Shown here piece by piece: positions 1-6,941 of a stretch of 14,199 nucleotides of DNA. Location of the stretch: the NCBI GenBank assembly GCA_014885115.2, contig WKLE02002135.1, forward strand, positions 1 to 14,199. Reading direction: 5' to 3'. The position numbers were made by a program, and so were the translations under genes. The notes under the pieces were generated by a model. The model saw nothing but the letters and a program-made list of their open reading frames with translations. It searched no databases and was not told where the DNA came from. Each line of letters opens with the position of its first letter. Positions within the stretch are counted from its first letter, which is position 1. The stretch comes from Asterionellopsis glacialis. Its lineage: Eukaryota; Bacillariophyta; Plagiogrammaphyceae; Rhaphoneidales; Asterionellopsidaceae.

Positions 1-450
1 ACATTCCCATTCAATGGCCTTTTGCTCATCAAATTTGGGCAATTTGAATATTGCACAGACCTTTTGATTGGTTGAGAAATTTTTTGTCTTCCAGAGTGTC
101 TTTGGTGTGGGTTTACATTTAAGCTTTTCGCAAAATTTCTCATTTGCTATAGTGGCTGAAGTGCCAGAATCTAAAAGTACTTTAAGTGGTTTAGTTTGCT
201 GTCTACCTCCTTTCGTAGTAACATCAATGTGACCCTTACCAGGCAAGTATGTCTTGTTTTGGACCGTTTTCTTGGATTATGTAAATCCCAGAAAGTATTA
301 CAAGACAGATGGTTAGGTGTTTTGTAGTTAAATAATTGGTTTTTCTACGTTATTTGCTACATTATTCACTACAGGGGTATTATCTCATTCCCTATCACTT
401 TCAATACTTAGGGTATCAAAGTTGAAGTTGTAGCGTTCTTCTACTAACAC
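1..450 (-). pseudogene. Ty3/gypsy gag-pol remnant with aspartic protease
   Basis: Read on the minus strand, 240 to 1 is one open frame containing LKVLLDSGTSATIANEKF, the D-S/T-G active-site loop of a retroviral-type aspartic protease with hydrophobic residues on both sides. This enzyme cleaves the Gag-Pol polyprotein of Ty3/gypsy retrotransposons. Just upstream (about 245-300) the best-looking frame shifts; a basic stretch (RKRSKTRHT) precedes YLPGKGHIDV, the usual approach to the protease. Further upstream (about 370-450) an acidic, Asn/Val-rich linker is recognisable but carries a TGA, and TAA codons lie between. The piece is truncated by the left edge, so RT and RNase H would lie outside the window. 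It is dead as it stands. The protease call is strong; the gag/linker extent is inference. Confidence 0.7.
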
Positions 451-735
451 TATGCACTATGCTGGCAGCAAAATTGAAAAGTGATAGAAAATATTGAAAA
501 TGGAGTACAAAATGTATGAGTGAATAAATTATGAGCTATTTTAACTAGTTGCTAAAAATACCCCACAATTCACCAATTTGTCTTCTTGACCCAATTGCAG
601 TACAGGATCCTATGGCAGATCTACTTAGAGTTTGGATTCCAATGGAGTTCGCTTTTAACATGTGAACCAAACTCCTTGAGGCAGCCAATCCAAACATAAT
701 TTTGCTGTGGAGTGGAATTTGATGTGCTTTGCTTG
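451..735. other. No supported gene
   Basis: No recognisable gene was found. A minus-strand frame of 75 codons (545-772) is open and starts next to the CpG-rich island, but its product matches no family I know and has no clear motif. It may be an extension of the gypsy remnant to its left or a chance frame. Confidence 0.4.
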
Positions 736-932
736 TGACGTCAGCGTTTGCATGAATGCAGTGCATCACCACACGTTTGCGTCTGTCCCCTCAATGACAT
801 CATCGCGTCATCTTGTCTGTATGTGTGATGACGTCATTACATCATCACATCTGTCCTGATTGGTGACGTCATTGCATCACGGTCTGTCTGTACTATGGTT
901 GATTGACATATCGCGCAAGTCTCGCGACTTGC
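736..932. promoter_or_regulatory. CpG-rich island with three TGACGTCA (CRE/bZIP) palindromes
   Basis: Perfect TGACGTCA palindromes lie at 736-743, 829-836 and 864-871. TGACATCA at 795-802 is one CpG-to-CpA change from the same site, and GCGTCA sits at 805-810. I count 13 CpG dinucleotides between 739 and 926, then none until 1755. The island ends in a GCAAGT/ACTTGC inverted repeat (915-920/927-932) around CTCGCG. TGACGTCA is the classical bZIP (CREB/ATF-type) site; in the diatom Phaeodactylum tricornutum, TGACGT-type elements in the carbonic anhydrase promoter are known CO2/cAMP-responsive elements. A promoter role here is inference from site clustering and CpG retention. It could instead belong to a transposon's own control region, since a transposase remnant follows it on the plus strand. 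Confidence 0.45.
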
Positions 933-1124
933 CTATATTATTGTGGTTTGTTGAGGGAACTTTGGAAGCATAACAAAATGTCCAACAGAAATGACATGGT
1001 TAGAGGAGTTTTTTTAAAATATATATGTGGAAGGACTCTCCAAAGAAATGAAGACATGGGGCACCATTATAAAATCTCTACTAGGTCCTGCAGAAGTGCT
1101 TTTGTTAAAAAAAATCACAAGTGA

Positions 1125-1460
1125 TTAAGTGTTGGAATTTTTTGGCCTGTCTATGCCTCTCATGAGAAAGACAAAGTATTAAGAAAAAAGAAATGGAACA
1201 AATGATATGGTATGCAGAAAGTTGTTTTCTTAGACAATACCAATATTTGTATGCCCAAGCAAGGTGATTCAATACTTCAAAGATTGACATTCTCATCATA
1301 CTACAGAGGCAGTGTTGCAAAAGGTGGGATAGCACTTCAACTTTGTGGTTGGATTCAAGTTTGGGACTTCTGGACAGGTGTGGTGAGTGATACCAATTTC
1401 TTGAGTAAGTCAGGAATTCTTACCAAAAAAACTGAAAACTTGTCAAACTGCCAAGGATGA
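1125..1460 (+). pseudogene. DDE transposase remnant (algal type)
   Basis: The plus-strand frame reads WNK-stop-YGMQKVVFLDNTNICMPK, then QRLTFSSYYRGSVAKGGIAL, QLCGWIQVWDFW and GVVSDTNF. This spacing (D-N-T near the start, S-x-YY-x-G and K-x-G, Q-x-CGW, then a second aspartate in V-S-D-T) matches DDE transposases recalled from diatoms and other algae. The first and second catalytic aspartates would be those of LDNTN and VSDT. The frame is open upstream to 903 apart from TGA at 1122-1124, and a further TGA interrupts it at 1203-1205. It ends in two consecutive TGA codons just after 1458, where the reading probably shifts frame (KDDDFKL in the next frame). The third catalytic residue was not found, so the element is broken. 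The family is recognised by pattern; the exact superfamily is uncertain. Confidence 0.5.
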
Positions 1461-1882
1461 TGATTTCAAGCTCCACCTTTCCTTCATTTGGATCTAATGG
1501 TTGTGCAAGACAAGTTGAAAAACCCAAATATGTTGAGTAATTGTTTCTTCTTTATAAAGCTATTTAGAAGAATTATTCTAAAGTTCCTGGCTCAAAATCT
1601 CCTCCTCCTTCACTGTCATCTTCATCCATATCATCCCAACTTCTAAATAAGTGTTTTTTCATTTCCTCTCACACTTCAAGTTCTCTCATGTTGAAACCTG
1701 CAACAAATTGCCACATACATAATTGAGCCATGGCTTCACCATTTTGTTTTGTCACGGTATCAGGACTAATTTGTCCCTCACTAATGCCTGCCATGATGAC
1801 ATTCACAAGACCCTCCATGGCTACCAACACATCCTTGGTAAGTTGTGTCAACTCTTGTTTAGGTAACATTTGGATATATAAA

Positions 1883-1896
1883 AGTAAATCTTTACA
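1883..1896. repeat. Direct repeat, left copy (target-site duplication)
   Basis: AGTAAATCTTTACA here is repeated exactly at 1992-2005. The copies flank the tRNA-like insertion, as expected of a target-site duplication made by LINE-type integration. Confidence 0.65.
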
Positions 1897-1991
1897 GATA
1901 AAATTAAATAAACTATAAAAGGTTGCTTGGTAGGGATTTGAACCCCAAACATCCGGAACACAACTGGAGGGCTAGACTACTAGGCCAAACC
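1897..1991 (-). mobile_element. Short tRNA-derived retroposon (SINE-like)
   Basis: A roughly 95-bp insertion lies between perfect 14-bp direct repeats (1883-1896 and 1992-2005). On the minus strand it starts with a degenerate tRNA-like sequence (1991 to 1924) carrying a perfect box A (TGGCCTAGTAG, 1987-1977) and box B (GGTTCAAATCC, 1944-1934). A TTTT run, a Pol III terminator, follows immediately, and then a short AT-rich tail up to the repeat. These are the parts of a tRNA-derived SINE mobilised by a partner LINE, but with almost no body between the tRNA head and the tail. It landed inside the minus-strand pseudogene at 1573-2220. Whether it forms a family or is a one-off retroposed tRNA transcript cannot be told from one copy. 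Confidence 0.6.
1924..1991 (-). tRNA. tRNA-like sequence, probably a pseudogene
   Basis: The 68-nt minus-strand segment folds partly as a tRNA. The acceptor pairs GGTTTGG with CCAAGCA (six of seven, one of them G-T, outermost pair mismatched). The T arm is TGGGG-TTCAAAT-CCCTA. A CTAG/CTAG stem could serve as D arm, and TCCAG/CCGGA as anticodon stem with one mismatch around TTGTGTT, which would give a GTG (His) anticodon. The D loop is only four bases and lacks GG, and the stem mismatches argue against a working tRNA. It is better read as the head of the retroposon above. Confidence 0.4.
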
Positions 1992-2005
1992 AGTAAATCT
2001 TTACA
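1992..2005. repeat. Direct repeat, right copy (target-site duplication)
   Basis: This AGTAAATCTTTACA is identical to 1883-1896. The bases just outside the matching 14 differ between the copies, so the repeat length is well defined. Confidence 0.65.
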
Positions 2006-2220
2006 AACAGTTTCTTCCTTTTATTGTCTTTTTCTGTCAATTCTAAACATAAATTGTCAACTTCAGATCATAATTCAGCCATATATGCTGCAGTACCAAC
2101 TTCCATTTCCAATGCTGCCAATGATGTTTAGGGTTCTGAATCATTGTCTTCTTTTTTATTATCATCTTCACTTTTTGCTTTGTGATGCTGATTATTTTTT
2201 TTTTGGACTCATCTTTTTTT

Positions 2221-2616
2221 ATTTTTATTATCACCATATCTCACCTCAATTTTCCCCTTAACATTATCTCACAAAGGATATTCATTTTTGTCCCCCTCTT
2301 CATCCCCTGACCCTGGCAAGAGCAAATTGGAACCTTGTACTCATACCAAGACTTTGTGATAAACACAAATAATATTCTGCATTCTTAGACATATATCCTG
2401 TCATTTGTAATTGAAACATGAGAGACACTAAGCATTCACCAGTAGTAATGGTTGGAATTGGCACTGCATTTGATCAGTGCAACGGTAGGAGCCATTGTTG
2501 GTGGACAAAGTTTTATGGGTGTTGTTTCTTTTGAAGCCATGTATTCATGGATGAGATTGTCTTCAACATACAAATTGTAATGCTGTGGACTGTTGATTTC
2601 ATTTTCTCCATTGCCC
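2221..2616. other. No supported gene; T-rich low-complexity sequence at its left end
   Basis: Just left of this stretch are T-runs (T10 at 2195-2204, T7 at 2214-2220) that belong to the lysine-rich part of the minus-strand pseudogene. Within the stretch a minus-strand frame (2738 to 2436) is open but shows no motif I recognise. It may continue the LRR-like remnant after a frameshift near 2617. Confidence 0.4.
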
Positions 2617-2895
2617 TCATTTATAAATAAGGTGCTCAACTTCAACAAAATACATTGGTAAGTTGCCATAGAATATCTCCAGGAAATTCTTTGGTTGACA
2701 CTGCCACCTGAATATAATAGGCATTGTTTGATTGGCATTGAATTGTTTCAGAGATGCAGAAGTCCCAACAACAATCACTAGGCAGTCACATGATAAGCCA
2801 CTTGAACCAAGCCTACCACTTTTTAATTGACAAACAGAATCTGGAACAGATGAATTTAGATTATTGCCCTCCAATACAGCAAAAGCCTGTGTTAT
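2617..2895 (-). pseudogene. Possible leucine-rich-repeat protein C-terminal fragment
   Basis: The minus-strand frame contains LEGNNLNSSVPDSVCQL followed by a short Gly/Ser stretch and LSCDC. This matches the last unit of a plant-type LRR (LxxNxLxxxVPxxxCxL) followed by the cysteine-containing cap usual in diatom LRR proteins. Only one repeat can be seen; stops close the frame upstream at about 2930, and the sequence after CDC shows no further LRR. If real, this is the only trace of a host-type gene in the window, and it is a fragment. Diatom LRR proteins are often secreted or membrane-anchored, but nothing here shows a signal or membrane segment. One repeat is thin evidence, so chance similarity remains possible. 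Confidence 0.35.
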
Positions 2896-3441
2896 ACTAT
2901 TGATTGTTGGACTTTTTCAATGTCATGTGTTTCCTTGCTATCAGTTGTCTATTATTGCATTTCAACATAGATAAGCTTGAATTCAAGATGTAGATGGTTG
3001 TTGTGTGATCAACTTTTTTTTGGTCTTCTTAGCAACTCTGCATGCAGTATTTCTCCAAGAAATAGAACAAAAAAAATCAAATACCAAAAAAAGTAACCTC
3101 TAGAAATGCGCATCTACCATCTTGAGCATTGAGCATATTTGGATTCCTACATGAAAGGACTATAATTTAGACACCTGGAACTTGACACCACTATGTTGCA
3201 ATCATGAGAAATGCGTCAATATTTGCCATTGTCTTTTTTGATCAATTTTGCCATGCTGTGTTGCAGTGACAGCCAGAAATTGATCAAATCCTAGTACAAA
3301 GACACCAGTAGAAAATTGAGTAGGAAAAAAATTCCTTCCAAAAATGGGATATGCCCTTTGCCCATTAAGAGAGTTAATGGTAATTTTTTTATGCTTGTGG
3401 GTGCAATTTGTTTTTGGTGAGCTGAGCAAGCTTGAAGATCC

Positions 3442-3485
3442 AGAAAGGAAGAAAAAAGGAGGGAAAGAGAAAAAGAGAGGAGAAG
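3442..3485 (+). repeat. 44-base homopurine tract
   Basis: The plus strand contains only A and G from 3442 to 3485, bounded by C at 3441 and T at 3486, with more purines beyond. Such tracts can form triplex DNA or arise by slippage. Confidence 0.8.
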
Positions 3486-3742
3486 TAGAAGATCTAATGA
3501 CAATATGATTGTAACAACTAAATCAACAATTCACTGTGAACCGTAGAATATATGAATCTTTTTTCTGCCAGTGGAGTGAGTTTTTATTTGAGTGAAGAAG
3601 TCATCAAATAAAATTACTACTGAAATCTACCAAGTAGGCCACAAACAAAACAAGGGAGGTCCGTTCAGGAGTTCAAAAGAGTGGAAACAGCCAGCTCAAA
3701 ATCTGATGTAAATGCTATCTCTGTACTTCTATATGTGCATGC

Positions 3743-3992
3743 ATGTACTGAAACAAACATGACAATGGTCCTTCTGAACAAAATATGTAGGTGACAAGAA
3801 GTTGTTTTTAAAGGCAGCCATAAAATTATTACCAACATGAACCAAATACAAACAAACTAAAACTAGGGATTAGAGTTTGCAAGTTCCAAAGGAGTAACCA
3901 GGTCAATCTATCTTGAAATGTACAAATGTACTGAAACATAGTTTGCAAGAACTTTCCTTATGAAAAAAGAGACACACAAGACAAGAAGTTGT
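3743..3992 (+). repeat. Diverged tandem duplication, spacing about 185 bp
   Basis: Two 13-base words recur in the same order. ATGTACTGAAACA is at 3743-3755 and 3926-3938; GACAAGAAGTTGT is at 3793-3805 and 3980-3992. The words are 50 and 54 bases apart within each copy, consistent with an old duplication with small indels. The rest of the unit has diverged too far to align by eye. Confidence 0.5.
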
Positions 3993-4171
3993 ATGCCCAG
4001 GACACTGCAAAACTTTGCAGGTATATTTACATTTTTATTGTTGTCTGTCAAATCTACACAGTTTGAATGCTGTTCCTTAAAGGGATCAATTTTAACAATA
4101 TTCTAGAAATTGTTCATGATTTCACTGTCTTGAACTGATCAGAAAGGAATTCCAAGCCACTCCAGGATAAA

Positions 4172-4186
4172 GTCTGTCTGTCTGTC
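4172..4186 (+). repeat. GTCT short tandem repeat
   Basis: GTCTGTCTGTCTGTC. A near-identical run is at 6104-6118, also closely associated with CTGTCCTTCAC (4216 region here, 6086 region there), so the two loci may be copies of one dispersed repeat. Confidence 0.6.
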
Positions 4187-4530
4187 AACCAAAAACATTG
4201 TAGGTCACTAAAATTCTGTCCTTCACTGGCATATCAGAACTGACATGAAACATTTTGCAAAGTGACATAAAAATTTGTCTACATCATGTACCAGAAAAAT
4301 TGGTCACATATTTATGTGATACAGAAAAAACAAAATTTTTGTTGTGTAAAGTTACACTTGATCTGTCAAGTTTAATTTGTATATAGTCATATAAATCATA
4401 TGTCTTTGAAAACAAAAAATGCTGAAATTTCTCATTTCTTTTGCAACAAACTTATAGTTACATGAATGAAAATCATGAATCATAATTTTATGCCATGATT
4501 TTGTCTTGTTTGTCCAAGTTGTAAAGTATT

Positions 4531-5995
4531 ATGCCATTCCTCTTGATCCTATACATCTCACTTGATGAAAATTTGCTCTGTCATGTGGTAAATCAGTGGG
4601 GTGTTAACATTAACCAACCATCTTACCACCAAACAATTGATCCTGGTAAAAAACTAAATACAACAATACAGACAAAGGCTACAATTCCATACCAGAATGT
4701 AACAGACAATTACAATGCAATTCTTGATAATTATTTGTATCCTGAACAAGATGTTGAAGATATTGATCCTGGCATTGAACCCAATGACTTTGTTGATAAT
4801 CTCTCTGAAGCTACAATGGCTGAAATCACTTTTCATTCTAATATGCCTGCTTGTGAAAAATCTTGAAAAGCATTTCAAAACTTCTCCAACAATGAAACCG
4901 CAATCCTTACCTTATCAACTAGAAGGTCAAGGATTTGAGTACTTACCAATTTTTAACTTCAAGGCAATGCTTGCATTGTTGTTAAATGATGTAAGACCTA
5001 TGCAACCCAAAAAATTAGTTATTCAACCTGATAATCCCATGAAATTTCAAGACAAGTATAGCCTTGATACACTTTATGTTGATGAATTGCATACAGGTAC
5101 TGTCTGTTGCAATTCCATTAAGGAAGCCCATGTCAAAGGATGTTTTTGTTGTCATCATAATGTACATTGATGGTACAAATCTAGGCAATTTTACAAATGC
5201 CAAATTAGAGCCTTTTAGGTTCTCTTTATTAATATTTTATAGAGAGACTTGTAATCAATAGCATGCTTGGAAACCTTTAGGATATGTCAAAAGGCCTGTA
5301 GACAATGTGGCTGATAATGACCAGGAAATGCATGCTCTGAAAGGTTATAATAATTGTAACCATCATTGTGCACTTTGAAAATATTGAAAGATTTGATTGC
5401 GGTTCAAAAAGATGAAGGTTTCATATGTGATTTGATCATAGGTGATCATGCAAACCATAATATACATCTCAAACTAAAATTAGTTTGTGTAATTGGTGAC
5501 TGTTAATGTGAAGATCACTTGTGTTCCAGGTATGCCTCCTATCCATGGCATGCAACTAGTTTATGCAGAGACTGCAAATGTTTGACTGAAGATGCCAACA
5601 AAACTGACATGGAGTACATATACAGACAGCATATTGATTTCTTCAATGCTACAGATGAGGAAGTCAAATACATGTCATATTGCAAATGCAACAATGTTTT
5701 TGATGACATTGATATGTGCAATAATGCAGGTGGCATTAGTTTGGCTTATCCACCTGAAATTTTATATTGGAAAAATTTGGGTTTAGACAAAATGGCCATA
5801 TTGCATTTTAATGTAAAGGTATTAGACAATGGACAAAATTCTAAAACATTTGATGATATTCTTGGCATGGTCTCTAAAGCATACCAGCATCAAATTGATA
5901 GAGATATGCCTATTGTCACCTTTGACAAAGGCTATAAAAGCAGCAAAATATTCAGATCTAATGCTTGCATATATTATTACCTGGCAAACACATGA
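4531..5995 (+). pseudogene. Plavaka-like transposase, broken by stops and frameshifts
   Basis: Successive frames reassemble a transposase resembling the Plavaka group (CMC superfamily). An N-terminal Asn/Asp-rich part (4531-4866) is followed after a frameshift by MLALLLNDVRPMQ and DELHTGTV (to about 5100). After another shift come VVIIMYIDGTN, LEPFRFSLLIF and AWKPLGYVKR (to about 5372). A final shift gives IGDC, then LCSRYASY, the cysteine cluster LCRDCKC, and GGISLAYPPEILYWKNLGL, typical of this family. The aspartate of MYIDGTN is a candidate catalytic residue. In-frame stops are TAG at 5259-5261 (before HAWKPLG) and TAA at 5504-5506 (after IGDC). The last part (QHQIDRDMPIVTF) fits the family's 'QSDRDLP' region; a TGA after YYLANT ends the frame. 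No terminal inverted repeats or target duplication were found, so element ends are unknown. Confidence 0.6.
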
Positions 5996-6103
5996 TGGCA
6001 AAGCATGTTATCTGAAAAGAGCTGGTAAAGATAAACGTGATGAGATCATCAGAACACCATTTCCCACCAGTCCGGATCTAAGTCTGTCCTTCACAGCAAT
6101 GAA

Positions 6104-6118
6104 TCTGTCTGTCTGTCC
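6104..6118 (+). repeat. TCTG/GTCT short tandem repeat
   Basis: TCTGTCTGTCTGTCC, a near match to the run at 4172-4186. It lies just before the 6131-6160 inverted repeat and the 6171-6307 foldback. Confidence 0.6.
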
Positions 6119-6130
6119 ACCTAATTTTTT

Positions 6131-6160
6131 GACTCACCGACAGAAATATATCAGTGAGTC
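6131..6160. repeat. Small inverted repeat GACTCAC/GTGAGTC
   Basis: GACTCAC (6131-6137) and GTGAGTC (6154-6160) form a 7-bp perfect stem around a 16-base AT-rich loop, immediately left of the larger foldback. Each arm also contains TGAGTC/GACTCA, an AP-1/GCN4-like half palindrome, so bZIP binding is an alternative reading. Confidence 0.45.
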
Positions 6161-6170
6161 AATTTTTCAT

Positions 6171-6307
6171 GTCATGAACTGAAAGAATGGCTGGCTGGTG
6201 ACCTATTTATTGCTCACTAGTCACTATCGTCATTGGTCTGTGTATTATTTCCTTCATTCTAAGTCCCATATTTTGGCCTCATCAGGCACATTTTTTCAGT
6301 TCATGAC
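6171..6307. mobile_element. 137-bp foldback, possible MITE
   Basis: GTCATGAACTGAAAGAATG (6171-6189) is matched by the reverse complement of 6289-6307 with one mismatch, giving 19-bp terminal inverted repeats around about 100 bp of unrelated sequence. Poly-T/poly-A runs lie just outside the ends. The insert codes for nothing. Size and structure fit a non-autonomous MITE, sitting between the Plavaka-like remnant and the gypsy integrase. No convincing target-site duplication was seen, so a simple foldback remains possible. Confidence 0.45.
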
Positions 6308-6325
6308 AAAAAAGTCTCTCATCAT

Positions 6326-6941
6326 ATGAGAATCAGTGTATTGCTTAGGCTCAAGCTGATCATACATCAAGAAGATCCCACCCAATATGTGGATGCACAC
6401 TTTACTGACAATGACAGACCATCCATAATCAAGGTACATAGGATACGACAATGGCTCAGAGTTCAAGGGTATCTTCAAAAAGACATGGAAAAACTTCGGT
6501 CTAAGTAAAAAGCCAACAACCACGTACAATCCCCAATCAAACAGTATCATAGAGCGCGTACATCAAGTTATAGGAGATGATGAACCATGGGATAACATAC
6601 TGAGCTCTGTAGCTTGGGCTATATGCAATACTTACCACCCGAACAACTAGTATTTGGACGTGATATGTTGTTTCCAATTGCATTCCAAGCCAATTGGGCT
6701 CATATTAAAAACAAGAAACAAATGTTAATTAATAAAAACAACCAACGTGAAAACCGTAACCGGCAACACCACGTTTACAGCCGTAAAAGACCTAGTTACG
6801 TTAAAGAAGCCAGGAATTGTACCTAAGATGGACCGTCCTCAGACGGGTTCTCATGAAGTGCTTCAAGTATTTACAAACGGTACTGTGCGCATCTGTAGAG
6901 GCATTATAAAAGAGACAGTTAACATTTTGTTGATTGTCTGA
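6326..6941 (+). pseudogene. Ty3/gypsy integrase C-terminal half, frameshifted
   Basis: In frame 3, GYDNGSEFKGIFK and NPQSNSIIERVHQVIGDD carry the second aspartate and the glutamate of the integrase D,D-35-E site, followed by EPWDNILSSVAWAI and NTYH. A small deletion moves the reading to PPEQLVFGRDMLFPIAFQ and the basic segment with INKNNQREN. A second shift gives LVTLKKPGIVPKMDRPQTG and VFTNGTVRICRG, the usual chromatin-side C-terminal domain of this gypsy lineage. A further shift separates the DNGSEF part from an upstream open frame (from 6326) whose product is not clearly integrase. The first catalytic aspartate was not found. The piece retains about 17 CpG in 460 bp, unlike the sequence to its left. 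It is on the strand opposite to the protease remnant at 1-450, so the two are not one element. Confidence 0.7.

Larger units (their letters stand above)
1573..2220 (-). pseudogene. Unrecognised acidic/coiled-coil protein remnant
   Basis: On the minus strand an acidic, lysine-rich stretch (SEDDNKKEDNDSEP, starting at 2172) is followed by LAALEMEVGTAAYMAEL and SEVDNLCLELTEKDNKRKK, a heptad-like pattern suggesting a coiled coil. After the tRNA-derived insertion at 1897-1991 a second open segment (1869 down to 1573) reads MLPKQELTQLTKDVLVAMEG and onward to an acidic tail WDDMDEDDSEGGG, ending in TAA at 1573-1575. In-frame stops (TAA, TGA, and TGA after RELEV) and at least one frameshift break it. 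I do not recognise the family. The layout (acidic linker, coiled coil, Gln/Met-rich segment) would suit a retrotransposon Gag, and it lies on the same strand as the gypsy protease remnant at 1-450, but that link is only a guess. Confidence 0.35.
2896..4530. other. Gene-free, CpG-depleted AT-rich stretch
   Basis: I see no gene, RNA or recognisable transposon protein here. It contains four CpG in over 1.6 kb. Small features are a 44-base homopurine run (3442-3485), a diverged internal duplication (3743-3992), a GTCT run (4172-4186), and a small inverted repeat TCACATA/TATGTGA (4304-4310/4313-4319). Minus-strand frames between 3202 and 3503 are open mainly because of the purine-rich tract. Confidence 0.5.

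Noticed and set aside
545..772. Minus-strand open frame of 75 codons beside the CpG-rich island
   Set aside because: It matches no family, has no motif, and no coding signal beyond being open. It could be divergent from the island but cannot be supported as a gene.
1924..1991. A functional tRNA gene
   Set aside because: The D loop is four bases and lacks GG, the outer acceptor pair and an anticodon-stem pair are mismatched, and target-site duplications show it is an inserted copy.
3202..3503. Two overlapping minus-strand frames, one starting with a leucine-rich, signal-peptide-like stretch
   Set aside because: The leucine/serine run is simply the complement of the purine-rich tract at 3442-3485; the rest shows no motif.
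5829..6182. Plus-strand frame overlapping the end of the Plavaka-like remnant
   Set aside because: Its first part is a shadow of the transposase frame. A short piece (ITWQTHDGKACYLKR) may be real coding after a frameshift, but the rest runs into repeat sequence.
1..6941. The protease (1-450) and integrase (6326-6941) as one gypsy element
   Set aside because: They lie on opposite strands, differ in CpG content, and other element remnants separate them.
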